From Maratus speciosus (lineage: Eukaryota > Arthropoda > Arachnida > Araneae > Salticidae): a stretch of 64,000 bases of DNA. The DNA lies in NCBI GenBank assembly GCA_963932465.1, contig OZ010791.1, positions 320,598,283 through 320,662,282 on the forward strand, written 5' to 3'. Within the stretch, counting starts at the first letter, position 1. Each line of letters opens with the position of its first letter. The translations under genes were made by a program, and so were the position numbers. Positions 48,346-60,691 of this stretch are shown one piece after another. Under the pieces are notes generated by a model that searched no databases, was not told where the DNA came from, and was given only the letters and a program-made list of their open reading frames with translations.

Positions 48346-49789
48346 AAATTTACACCTAATAAATATTTTCATGTTCAGCAAATGTATTTTAGATACAAAC
48401 ATTTGAAATGAACAGCAAACGTTAAAATTAATAGCATTTTATTACTCTTGCGTAGTGAATAAATTCAACTGCGTAGTTGAAAATCTTGTTTTGACTAATG
48501 ATACCGTTCTAAAAGCAGATATTCCGATTTGAATATATAGAAAAACTACTCGGAAGTGTTTCTGAAAATCAGGGGCACTAAAATTAGCTTCTTTGGAAAC
48601 CTCATAAATCAATTGATTTTTTAGATTTAAAGAAGTATTTCTAAAATTAAAGAACGTCTTTATGAATGGGACAAGGGTTGGATATCACATTTTCAATATT
48701 TCAGGCAATAACATTTTTGTGAGTTGCTTTCTATTCTCATATATGACACTACCATAGTGTGCTTTAGAACAAAAAGCAAAACCACTTGCCTGTTTTCATT
48801 TTTCTACAAAGTTGCATTTTCTGAATCTCTGCTTACTTTTATTTATTTATTTATTTATTACATTTGAAGTTATCAAATATTTTATACAATATAAACAATT
48901 AAGATATGCTGTAATTATTTATTTGAAGGTTATATATGGTAATTAAATAGATGAATATTAGCCATTATGACAAAATAATTTCTGGGGCAAAATGGCTAAC
49001 AATTGAATATATGCATCATGTGAATGTTTGGGACATTTCAAATGGGGATAAACCGGGACTCTCTGATTCATCCCTAGAGATGTTGAAAATTTTGTTTATT
49101 AAGTAAATAATAGGTTGATAAATTAATAATTAATCATAATTATTAGTATTAAACAGTAATCGTATTATATATGTTATTTATTATTAAAAATTATATTAAT
49201 TCTTAATTATTGTATTATAATAAAGTCAAATATTTTATTTAAAAAATGCTATTGAAACTTTATTAAAATAGATAAAATTGTTAAAGATAGTATGTTTATT
49301 GATCAAATCGCTGAAATTATATTGAATTTTGAACTTTTACTTAAGTAAATCCTTACTCTCCCTAACATAATTTCATTTGTGCATGATATCAAAGATACAA
49401 TTAATTAATATCCATATAATAAAAGCATAAGTCATGTGACTGTCATCAACAGTTCCGGGCTGCCCGCTTCACTTTTTACATGCCAAGCGGCAATTTTAGT
49501 GCTTGGCGCAGGTGATTAATCGCCGAATATTGTTCTATCGCCATCATTTCATCTATGTTATAATAGTTCAAGTCATGTGACTGTCATAAACAATTACGCT
49601 TTTCATATGCACAGCCATTTTTAATCAAAATTATCTATATATATATATTACGCTATCGTACGTGGTACGGAAATCGCGATTATGTGTTAATTGTTTAATG
49701 GCAACGCCCGAATGCCTTGATGAAACGCACCTCATTGGTTATTGAATAGCATTTAATGCATCAACATACCTATAAGGGAGATTACCACA
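48346..49789. other. AT-rich non-coding
   Basis: No gene recognised. Confidence 0.5.
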
Positions 49790-49930
49790 GAGGGACCCTG
49801 TTCTGTTGCCAAATACCGCCAAGTTTGTGGCCAACTTGGCAATATATCGCCAAATTTGGCAATCAAAATGAGTCGCCAAAAGTGACGCAGCTTGGCGATA
49901 TCTCTAATATTTCGCCAAAATCCCATAGGC
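49790..49930. repeat. TTGGCGA-rich inverted-repeat tract
   Basis: CTTGGCGATAT, TTTCGCCAAA, CGCCAAATTTGGCAA and related forms occur at least seven times on both strands in 140 bp. GCCAAATTTGGC is a perfect palindrome. Overlapping frames on both strands are by-products. Confidence 0.65.
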
Positions 49931-50949
49931 TTCCATTGTAAACCAATATGGTTTACTTGCTTATGGAAAATAAACAAATTGAGACATTTTAAAGCAACAA
50001 AAACTAATATTATCTTAAGGGATTATGCTAATTATATTTAAAGGAGTCCTAATAAATTAAATTATGAATAAAAGTAACATGATACAATGCTTCCCAAACG
50101 TAAATTTTAAGGGAGACCAAACTGGTCGCCAAGGGCGGCTAGTTAATTCATAAATTGTGAATGAAAATGATTAGCTATGCCGTATTTCCAAGAAATTTTT
50201 CACTTTTATTTCGTATCTAAAATGTCTCGTAAGTGCGAAAAAGGAACAGATAGACAGCCGAAGTTTACGTTATAAGTTAAAACTGCAGTAAAAGAAGTGA
50301 TTACCAATGCTGAGATATAACAGCCATATTATAACATCATATATTTCAAATATAATTAAATATAAGTTTATAATTATAAATTTTAATTAGGTAACATTCA
50401 ATACAAGGAAGAAAATATTTGTGCCCCATCCATCCCTATTAGTATCTTATTCGTCCATGATATGGGTGATGAATAGGACAGAGAGGAACTTTTTTTTATT
50501 TCATAATATTTTACTGTACAATAATAATCTAGAATAAATATTGTGCATAGATGCAGTCAAATACCTAATGTATGAAATGTGGTACATATTATTGATGCTA
50601 ACTTTTAAAAAGTATTTAAAATAAATATTTTTGTGAAAATGTCCCATTAATCCCCCATATAAACTATAACAGATTTATTATTTAATACGCTACAAAAACT
50701 TATAACTACATTTAACTTCTAAAACTGTTAAATGTATCATTGTAAAAGAATTTCCGTCTAATTTACTAAAATAATTTCATGAAAATTGTAATCAAATATT
50801 ACAACTGTATTTTATATCCCTTTAAGACTGGGAGCTTTTTTGGTAGAAATTGAAAGTTTGTGTGGTTTCCCCTTACCGATAGGACCGTATTTGATTGAAA
50901 AAAATATTAAAAAAAATACCCCATGTCAGATTATGCCAAGGTAAGACCA

Positions 50950-51946
50950 GCACAATTGTGCGGGTTTGGGCTTAATGCAGCCGTTTTGGGGCTAAATCTA
51001 CACAATTGTGTAGTTTGGGATTACGTGTGCAAATATATAAAAATAAAAGTTTAAGCAAAAACAGTTATTGTTTATTGAGATAATTTTCATCAGCCACAAT
51101 GAAAATGTTTGAAACAATTTTTGTTTTTGGACAGACCACTACAATTTCATTTTCTGAGATGTGTTCAATGCTCGCACCCCTCCTAAGAGCCGTTGACAAA
51201 TGGTATGCCCTTCACTCCGTTTGGATTGTGCCTGATCCTTCAAATTTCTTTTTTAGTTTTTCCAGCAGCGGTATTTTGTTGAAATACCGATCGAAGTGCT
51301 TAAAACTAGGTCTGAGCCAGAGTAAGGACTACAGCAGGGCCTAAGCCCAGATCCTTGCATACTAGGTTTGTACTTTCCCACTAGTAAACTACAAAATTTA
51401 AAACTATCCCAGGTGATACTGTTACAACAGAAAGTGGTTTGTTTTTCATATACTGCTTCACAGAAGCACGTCCTAAAAAAGGAATCGTCTGCTCATCTAC
51501 GGAAAATTTGCTCTGATCTACTGGTAAATTCAAGCAGACACTATCGAATCTGTGGAGCATTTGCTGAACTTTCCATAATTCATTATTTATTCCTGGTGGC
51601 TTACTTGCTGTGTCGACAAAATGGAATGAATTTATTAAACTTAAAAATCTATCTCGTGATATGCATGTAACTCATATAAAACTCATAAATCATATATGAC
51701 ATCTAGAACTCAGAGCAAATACATACAGTTCGTTACATGTGCATATTATATATCTAATACTATATATTTTAAATAGAAATCATGAATAGTACAAACCTAT
51801 ATAAAATTAATGCGGTTTAAAAATGTAATTAATAAAAAAGTAAATTGCTAAAAACATAAGTTTTGAAAAAATCACTTAAAAATAAAAATTTTATGTATTA
51901 GGAATTGTACCCATTTTGGAAACGGTAAAACCCAGACCCGCACAAT
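50950..51946 (-). mobile_element. broken piggyBac-like element
   Basis: The palindrome GCACAATTGTGC, extended by GGGTTTGGG on one side, is present at 50950 and inverted at 51946. Between them is a decayed piggyBac transposase. TTAA sites exist near 50822 and 51989, but I cannot show that they are the true ends because the adjoining sequences do not match as inverted repeats. Confidence 0.75.
51118..51659 (-). pseudogene. piggyBac transposase fragment
   Basis: Minus-strand translation gives SRDRFLSLINSFHFVD, NNELWKVQQMLHRFDSVC, then FSVDEQTIPFLGRASVKQYM, the piggyBac block with the first catalytic Asp. KNKP should be followed by KWG and the middle of the domain, but the sequence jumps to VLNFVVY, so about 10-20 codons are lost. 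After a stop and a frameshift it continues LGLGPAVVLTLAQ, HFDRYFNKIPLLEKLKKK and GSGTIQTE, the later conserved block with its N-F/Y-F-x-S/K-x-x-L-L motif. The N-terminal part and the C-terminal zinc finger are missing. Non-functional. Confidence 0.88.
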
Positions 51947-51959
51947 TGTGCGGGTGAAA

Positions 51960-52318
51960 AAAATCTCATGTAGCGACTTCTCTTGGGTTAAAAGAAACCA
52001 GGAAAAATGTAAAACTTGTACAATGTTTTTAGTTTTCCAATTAGCTTTTAATATAAATCGAATGAAAAATTACGATTATTTTCAAAAGTGGCACTTATAA
52101 CGTGTGTTGTGTTTGAATATTTGTACCTCAGGAATTCATAAACAAATTATATATTTCGTGTAAAAATGTCTGGTTTTACTTTCAAGTAGCTTTACACTTA
52201 CACTGAGCAAGAATAAAAGTATTTAATAAATAAAAACAAAATTGCGCTATACAGCGTGCTCAATAGGTGTGCAGTGAATGTGAGGTAAGTGTGTCGTGAT
52301 TCTATTTCGATAGTAATA

Positions 52319-52356
<38 letters not shown>

Positions 52357-53440
52357 CTATGGTATAAACGAATTCCTCCAATTTAATTGTGGGAAATTAT
52401 TTTCAAATTGATCAATGAAAATTTGTGTTTTTCTAAATTTTATTTCATCTAAAATGTAATTCATTCTCAAACTGTGCAAAGTAATAAAAATTAGTTAAAT
52501 CTTTCTTAACGTACATAATAACCGATAAATATATTTTCTATTTTTCGCTCCCTGTAATATTACTTTAAACAACTCGATTGCTTCAATATTCTTCTATTTT
52601 TTTTTTTCGACATACTTAAATAATCAAACAGAATAGTGAAAGCCCATAGATGTTTCCTTTTACATTATACTTGAAATAGAAGACAATTTAAGCTTTAAGA
52701 GTCTTTTACGTGTGTTAAATGACTGGTGGCAGACCAAACACTGTACACAGTATGGCAATGTACTACGAAATAAATAGAAAAGTTAATCTTATCTTACTTT
52801 TTTATTAATCTGCACTTTTAAGTTTTATGCTTTGCCAATTTTAAATTTCTATTTCCGTCGCTTCTTTCTCATATTGTGTTATAATTCAGAATAAAACCAT
52901 AGTTTCGAATATTGATATTTTCGCTATAATTAATCATCTCAAACTCATGTCTGACATAACTGCTTTAATGAACACGTTCCCGAAAACGAATAATAATATA
53001 ATAACTTTACATAATATCTATTGAAGAAAATGATGACAATAATGCGCATTCGTAAATATGATGCGATAATGATAAAATAGAAGAAGAACGTACCACCATT
53101 CACGAACCATTAAGGTTTAGTGAAATACTAATAAATTTTCAAGAATACGGAAATAATCTAATCTGTTCTAATCTGAATCTATAATGTTACGTGTAAGACA
53201 ACGGTATGCTAAATGTAAAAACCATAAGAGTTGAATATCAAAAACATTATAAATATTTTGTTAAATGTGGTTTTATTGATCACGGATGAAAGATTTCCTT
53301 AATCCTTTCCGGCGTGGAGTAATTCTGTTGAAAAACTGATGAAATGATGGACTGACACCGGAATTTATAATCGAGTGGCTTTAAATTACGTTATAAAAGG
53401 AAAATTTTAATTAAATATTCTGGTGGCCAGTAAAATAAAA
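51960..53440. other. AT-rich non-coding
   Basis: No gene recognised; includes the (TA)n at 52321-52353. Confidence 0.5.
52321..52353. repeat. (TA)n microsatellite
   Basis: About 16 TA units. Confidence 0.95.
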
Positions 53441-53470
53441 AATAGGTGTCCTTTTTCAAGGACACCTATT
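53441..53470. repeat. perfect 13-bp hairpin
   Basis: AATAGGTGTCCTT and AAGGACACCTATT around the loop TTTC. Very stable and isolated; no adjacent gene that it might serve. Confidence 0.8.
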
Positions 53471-56400
53471 GCCAAAAGGGTTAATTAAGGTATTACTTTT
53501 CATGCAAATCTTACATGAATGTGTTCAATGTATGCAATAGCTACTAAATAGTATAAGGACTGATAATTCTAAATTTAGTCTTTCACAAGCAGTTGAAGTA
53601 TATGTTTATTGTGTCAAATATTTATTAAAAACAAATAATCTATATCAAAATAATCAGCAGCATCTGAGAGCTGGAAACAAACAGTTTTTCATTAACTGAC
53701 AGATTAAAAAAAAGGGGGGGGGACTGTAAATGAACGAAAGATAAATACTTCTCAAATAAGTTTAAACATATTTCTGGCACTAAGCAAGAAAACGATAAAA
53801 ACATATCGATTGTACATTGGCGTATCACTTAATAAAATTCGTTTCGCTAATATCTTTTGAAAAAGTTATTAATAAATTTACAAAATTCGATATCGAAATA
53901 AAATTTAAATAATTAATGAAAACTTCACTGTTTAATTTTATTTGATTTTTTATTTTATTTGTTTAGAAAATGAAGTTTTCAAAAAATTATGGAAACTGAG
54001 CAGCTTTTTTTATTATAATACAGGTTTGGAAATGTATAAAAATGTATAATTGTACAAAAGTATTTATGTATAGCAAGTGCTTTGCAATAAAATAAGCGTA
54101 TTTGAACACAAGAATTCCTTTATTTCTTCCAATATTAATAAAAACAGGCAGAATAGAATATATGGATGTAATTATGCATAGACAACGGGGTATTGTAAAT
54201 ATAGGAGCCAATGTTTAAGTTGTCCCGTATAACAAAGTAAGTGAATTTATTTAAATCATTCGATCATTCTTCGATTAACAAACTATATTTCAAATGTTGA
54301 TTTTAGATCTGTGTCTTTCTGTTGAACAAATATTAGGCGAAGTCGTTTTATTATGTAGTCATTTTATTTGAACAATTCTAGCTCTTGCTGATTATAAAAT
54401 ATTTAAGGTATATATCTTTTACTATGTCATATGTATATCAATTCTTAACAGTACTCAAATACAGCAAAACAAAAACCTTTAGACTATATTTTAAAATACA
54501 ATTAGATACGAATTTTAAAAACACTTATACTAATATAACAATACATTTAAATGTAGTAAAACATGCACGTTAAAATTATCTTTTTTTTCAAATTCTAGAA
54601 AAGAATTTAGAATAGAGAAGTTTATAAAATAGGATACGATTTCCCTTGCATTTGGTTAAAAATATGAAAATTTTACTGGCATATTCAGATTTCCAAAAGA
54701 TTAATCCCTTCAAGGATCAAAGAAAAGAGCTCAAAAATATTTTCTATTTATGGCGAAAGTCAGTCTGCAAAAGTTTCTAAAATTTCTCAAACTTAACTTT
54801 ATGAAAATAAAATATTAAATAAACTTTCATTTTTTTCTTACAGTCAAGATATTATTTGAGCGTAAACATCTTTATAAAATAAATACTCGTTATTTAAAAG
54901 TGGATTTTTTTAGAACAAGCTATAAAAACTCGCACCACTCTAAAATTTTATATTTCAGATAAATCAAGAAAAAAATGTTAAATAAATTTTGTTTTTTCTT
55001 TATTATTTAACAATACTGCTTACAGAAAGATGATGTTTTTTTAGATGTAAGCGATAAAACGGTTAAATGCAAGGACATCTTAGTGCGTTTTTTACTCTTG
55101 GTTTCCTACAAGTCGTATACACTAATTTTCTTTTGCAGCGTTTTAAATATTTTGTATCCTACCTATATTGAGGAATAATAACTCAGGTCTACAAAGGAAG
55201 AAACGTTTTCTGAACTTTTTCTATACATTTAGCTATTCTTTCTTTAATTTTTGTTGTGAATTTTAAAATTACAATACAATGACGTGTCATCTTTGCAAAA
55301 ACGTGACTTTTATGATAATTAAACGATATTATAATTTGTTTACTATAACTATTTTTCTCTGTACCTATTGCACTAAGGTTGGTAGAATATTACTGATTGT
55401 TAAATACTGCTATTTCTCAGAAAAATGCTGGATCATTTGAGAATAGAAAAAAAAAACGAAAAACGGAGATATATTTGAGACCGAAAAGGACAGAAAAATA
55501 CATCTGACTAAGTAAGAAAAATACTTCAACTCCATTTTAATGCGTTCGATATGTATGTATGTGTATAAATTTATAAATAGATTTGTAGGGTTTATTTATT
55601 CGCTGTTATCAAATTCAACAGACTGTATTCATTAATGTAAGAAATGTTGACGCAAACTGTGGAAAAATTCCAAACTATATGAAAAAATAAGTCATATTTA
55701 CAATAAGCATCCCACAAATGTATAAAACACGTATGTATTTTTTAAACAAAAACTTAAATTATGTATATGTATTATTGAAAACTGACTGGTTTTACACTGT
55801 GTTTGATTTTGCTGATTATTTGGAGTCAACTTCAAGCAGGGTATCCCTTTATGCATTGTCCTCATGCATTGAAACTACCCCTTAAGTGATAAGAATGAAA
55901 GTAAATCAAATACTTTGCAAAGACCTATGTTCTCAACACATTTATTTTTTATAAGTTGGCTATAAGAAGGCAGTATAAATTTAAAAAATGTTTAAAATAA
56001 GACAGGAAACATGTGTATGTAAAAAATTTAGTCAAAAATCTGCAACTTTAAATTTTTAAACATATCCCCTCTCCCCTCTCTCTTAGACAAAATTGGTCAA
56101 TTATTTTTTTTTTCCTTTAGCTACAAGAAGAGCGTTACAAAAACTATACATCTGCATCATTAAAAGTAACTGAATTATAATAATTAAAAAAAAGTTATTC
56201 ATATCCACTTTCCCGTATCATTTAAAGTACTATTGAGGAATTGACTATGATGTCCTTTCGATTGCTATGTTAACAATTACATCACAAATATCTCTAAATA
56301 AAGTATTACATAGGCAGGTATAATCTAATAAGATAAATATAGCTTTAAATTCAATTAACATAATTCAAACAAAAGCAATTTACAAACTCTAAAAGCGTTT

Positions 56401-56874
56401 TCTCTCATCATCAATATATAACTAAGCACTTGAAAAAATGCTTCTGTGAATATTTTTTCTTCATTCACTAACGTTGGTTCAAAGACCGTTTATATTTTGT
56501 TTATGTGAAATGCATAGATTTTGTCGTTCGTCTTTTCTTTTCTTTTTAATATCTCACATATATACGTTGCTAATTATATTCATTTTAATCTATGGGTAAT
56601 TCCTCAATAGTCAGTTCTTAAAAAGGAATTGATGAAGTTACGATTTTTTTTCTTCCTCAACCCCTCTTTTTTTTCGTTCTTAATTTGTTTTGCGGTAAGA
56701 GTTGGTCCTATCAAAAACTTGTCAGTATAAAAGTTGTAGATAGTCTTAAGAAGATTTATAATAAGCTTAAATGAATTTAATATATTGAGAATTAATAAAT
56801 TAATGAATTTTTTTCTCCCAAAACCTTATTTTTTTTGCCCCTTTAATTTCACTTCAAACTGTCAAGCAAAAAAA
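53471..56874. other. AT-rich non-coding, about 3.4 kb
   Basis: No gene, RNA or repeat recognised on either strand. Confidence 0.5.
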
Positions 56875-56964
56875 GCTGGAGTCGGAGTCGGATTGTTTTT
56901 TAGAGACTCCGACTCTTTTTCTCAAAAGTTGACCCGACTCCAACTCCACGACTCAGCAGCCCTG
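56875..56964. mobile_element. fragment of a GGAGTCGGAGTCGG-type repeat
   Basis: CTGGAGTCGGAGTCGG at the left is partly complementary to CCCGACTCCAACTCCACGA at the right. In reverse complement the right end starts CAGGGCTGCTGAGTCG, a hAT-style terminus. The left terminus is missing. Confidence 0.45.
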
Positions 56965-57179
56965 ATTATTTGCGTAACTAACTCATAATTCCGTTTGTTA
57001 CATGTTAGAACATGAAATAAATAATACTGTTTTAAATAGTTAATTTGTAAATAACACATATTTAAACTAATTATGAAACATTAGGCAGACTTTAATACAT
57101 TTAAAAAGCAACTAAAGTATAAAAATATATACATAAAAACATTTAATTAAAATCAAAATCATACAAAGTAAACATTTCG

Positions 57180-57720
57180 CTATGTCATCGCATAGCCAAA
57201 TCGATACTTACATAAACCATAACAGCAAACATCGAACACGCTCTGGACTCAGCCAAAGTTAGGACACAACAAAGCTAGGTTTAGTCATTGGACAGCAATT
57301 TGACCACTATTTCATACTATGTATCGCCTACCCTCTATTGACCCCCATTTCAACCATAAATCATTCGTTAAGTAACTTGGCCCCTAGTTACCTAAGCCCC
57401 GTATATCGCACTTTCTTGGAAACTTGATCAAAAGGGTAACTCGGTATGCAACAAACGTTTCTGCCCTCCGTTTGACACCCCTCAGGCCATTAGGGACTTA
57501 TTTGCCTACGAAGGAGACTCTTTGGTAACTTTTAGGCCCCTCTCATGTGGTATATCATTCGATAGCCCTTTGACCATCGTTTCATATTATATATTCACCA
57601 CTCCCGCACCCCCGTTTATCCCCAGTTTATTTCCCTTATTTGAGTCTCCAGTCCCCCAACTAATATATCTCCAAATAGGTTGAATAATAGAGTGCACCCC
57701 CTGACGGTGGAAGGTGTAAC
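57180..57720. other. GC-richer island of unknown nature
   Basis: Noticeably richer in C than its flanks, with a loose internal duplication: CAATTTGACCACTATTTCAT (57296) and CCTTTGACCATCGTTTCAT (57571). No long frame or splice-bounded exon. Probably an old repeat. Confidence 0.4.
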
Positions 57721-59329
57721 TACCTAATTTTGGATTTTAGGCATATTTAATTTATATTTTAACATTTAGTGCAGCTTTTGAATATTGAAATGCATAATTT
57801 TTGTATTTTACATTAAGCCAATTCGGCCTTATAGGTTCATGTCGAGAATTTTATTTATATTAAATAGTATTTAAAAATTATGTCCGGGTAAATTAAATCT
57901 ACTTTAATAAAACTCAAAAGGCACTTATTTAAAAAGTAACATAATCTGTGAAGTTTTTCTTTTGTTTCAATATTTTTCAAACATATGTATGTCTTTGTTT
58001 CACTTGTCTTTATGTCTTTTTTATATTCTCTTGAGAATTTTCTACAAAAAAGTTTTTTCAAAAAACAGACACACTTGTTTAATTAAAAGAGGAAATATGT
58101 GTATTTTTTCATACATTTCACTGAGCAAAAAATATGCAGCTGATAAAATAAAAGTTTAATTCTTTCAAATTTATAAAATGATGCTTTACATTGTGCATAC
58201 ACTCAAATAATTTTGCTATATATGACTGTTGCTTTTTAACTACAATTTAAAATTAGAATTGAAAAGAATATTTAAGTATTTTTAATTTTTAATTCATTTT
58301 TAAATCAGTTCAAATTGCGTATTTTTAAATTTAAAAATACTTTTATCGAACATATTTTAAATCGTATCGCAAAACATAAAAATGCGACAATTTTTTTTGG
58401 TCCATGAATTTCACGTTTCTTAATTAATATATTTTGTTGCATAATATTAGATGAAAATAAACTTCAACCAAAATTCATATGAAAACGAATGATAAGGCTC
58501 TTTGACAAAAATAACATTTTAGTAACAAGTGCTGTGCAAAGGTATTTTCTTCTTTAATTAAAATGCGTGTTTTAAAAAAAAATATTTCAAAATCAATTCG
58601 TTGTTAAAACAAAAGATATAATGAGTTGAAAAATAATTATTTAAGCAGATTTTTTAATGAGGCCTTAATCTTATGAAAATAATAATTGTGAAAGGAAATA
58701 CCTTTAACGTACGTTTAATCTTGTGTTTCCCATAATTATAATTTATATAAGTCTACCTACGGAGTTAACTTACATCTCTATTAAATTAAATTAAATTATT
58801 AATGAGTAACTTCATAGCTCATGTCAGTTTTTATTCAATTAAATTAGTTCATAATCGACGAAATAATTTCGAAAACATCAAATAATTTTAAGTTTTAAAA
58901 TTTCAATATGTATCATCAAATTTTATAAAAAAGGGAAATCAATTATTTCTAGAAAATGAAATGTATTTTGTGTTATGATTAATTTTATGATAATATTATG
59001 TTATTGGGCTTTTTGTCTAATTTTTGAGATTGAGACTTATATTACCCAGGTATGAATACTGATTGAAATAAACCCGTCGCTTCTATTCAACAGAAAAAGA
59101 AAACACTTTGTTCAAACAAAAAATAACACTTTTTCAATTATTAATATTAATTCTCTAAATGCCTTTGTCTACTTCTATCTTCATGCATTTCTCTCTCACT
59201 TGTTTGTGTGTAGGCTTTACCCATGTACCTCTCTCTCTTTAATGATGCTAATGAAGTCTATACATCTATCTGTTTTCAGATATAAAGATTTTATCTATGT
59301 ATCTATCTCTATCTCTCTGTAGGGTAGAC
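57721..59329. other. AT-rich non-coding
   Basis: No gene recognised. A (TCTA)n-like tract precedes 59330. Confidence 0.5.
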
Positions 59330-60450
59330 CGGGGCGCATCTACGCGGTTTTTTTTTTCAATGAATTTTCTAATTTTTATGTTTTAACTTAAGAAATTTTA
59401 GACATTGTGGTTTTATAAAGCAGTTAATTAAGTCAAAATCTGTGTATTCAGTTGTTGCCCTATTTGTGTTTTTAACCTTTTTTTAGGTCCATGTATTTTG
59501 CGTAATCTTGCCCCGGTAACGGGGCAAGTTTACGCAACAGGTGGGGCACGTTTGCGCATGTCATAAGTGATACCAAGTGTTCCGTTCCGGAAGTATAACC
59601 AGCTACCCCTATCGAGCAGTCTGTAAAAAAAGGTCATTAAGCTGTTGATCGTCATAGCATCAACACGTATGTCAAAACACTCCATCCAAAACTACGCGAT
59701 GTGTGCAGTGTTTATATGTGAATAAAATCAATTAAAAAGAAATTAAACGTCTACAGTCCACCATACGAACACAAAGGAGTAAGGGAAATAAATATTTAAT
59801 CAAATTGAAATGTTTTATTTATAACCTAAAACACTGTTTAAAATTATAAAAAAATAAAGAGAATTAATTAAAGAACATTTTATAGGCTAAACTGAAAACA
59901 TAGGGCATATTTCTAATTAAAAACAGAAACTATTTATTCATCTTCATCATCACTGTTACAGTTTTTACAAACAAAAAATAAAGTATTTCCTTTTGCACAC
60001 TTGTCACGGGACCACCTTTTGCATCTAAGACATTGAACGGTTAAGATGTTTACGCAGTAAGAACGTGCGTAAAGGTGTCCCGATGTCAATGCGTAAAACG
60101 TACCATGTTTGGATTTATTTTTAACGTGCTATGAAAATTAATAACATTTCTGTTCATACAAATACAGTTCTCATAAAAGGATAAAATTCTGCTAATGTTC
60201 ATATATTTGTTTATCCTTAACTAAGTATTATTGGTTCACAATAAGTTTTAATAAGTTCAACACAAAATTTACTCACCTTGACAGAAAACAGGTTATCCTT
60301 TCCGCATGCTAAACCGAAGCTCGACTGACGCTCAAAAACGTGTGAGAATACCCGCTATGGAGCATTGTCAATCTGACATGGCTAGTGGCGCGCCAGTTAT
60401 AACTCGTTTCGGAAAACGTGCACTGCGTAAACGTGCCCCGGTCTACCCTA
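59330..60450 (-). mobile_element. TA-flanked TIR element, pogo-like
   Basis: Ends TAGGGTAGACCGGGGCGCAT and the inverted GTGCCCCGGTCTACCCTA carry TA. Internal copies of GCGTAAA and GGGGCAAGTTTACGC occur close to both ends. A transposase C-terminus survives on the minus strand. At 1.12 kb it is internally deleted. Confidence 0.8.
59934..60066 (-). pseudogene. pogo/Tigger-like transposase C-terminus, zinc-finger motif
   Basis: The minus-strand frame reads VNILTVQCLRCKRWSRDKC, AKGNTLFFVCKNC, then an acidic SDDEDE end and TAA at 59934. The C-x2-C-x7-C ... C-x2-C spacing with a Trp is the short treble-clef/PHD-like finger at the C-terminus of many pogo/Tigger-type transposases. The DDE domain is absent. 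Assignment rests on this short motif and the TA-flanked ends. Confidence 0.6.
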
Positions 60451-60691
60451 TTTTGAAATTAATGATGTTGTTTCGGCATAAAATCTAGTCATTGCTTTTG
60501 TTGTTTAAAGGCTATGCACCAAATCTTCACAATTGAGCTTTTGGTGCAATATATAAATCTATGTAAAATGTTTTATGTTATGGTAAATGTAAACCAGAGT
60601 ACATTTATAGATAAGGGTAGTAAAATTTTATATGTGGATAGTATATTGTACAAAACAAGACTATGAAAGTCAGCTATTATCACAAAATGCA

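Noticed and set aside
51099..51670. Two plus-strand frames (81 and 100 codons)
   Set aside because: They are shadows of the piggyBac transposase remnant on the minus strand.
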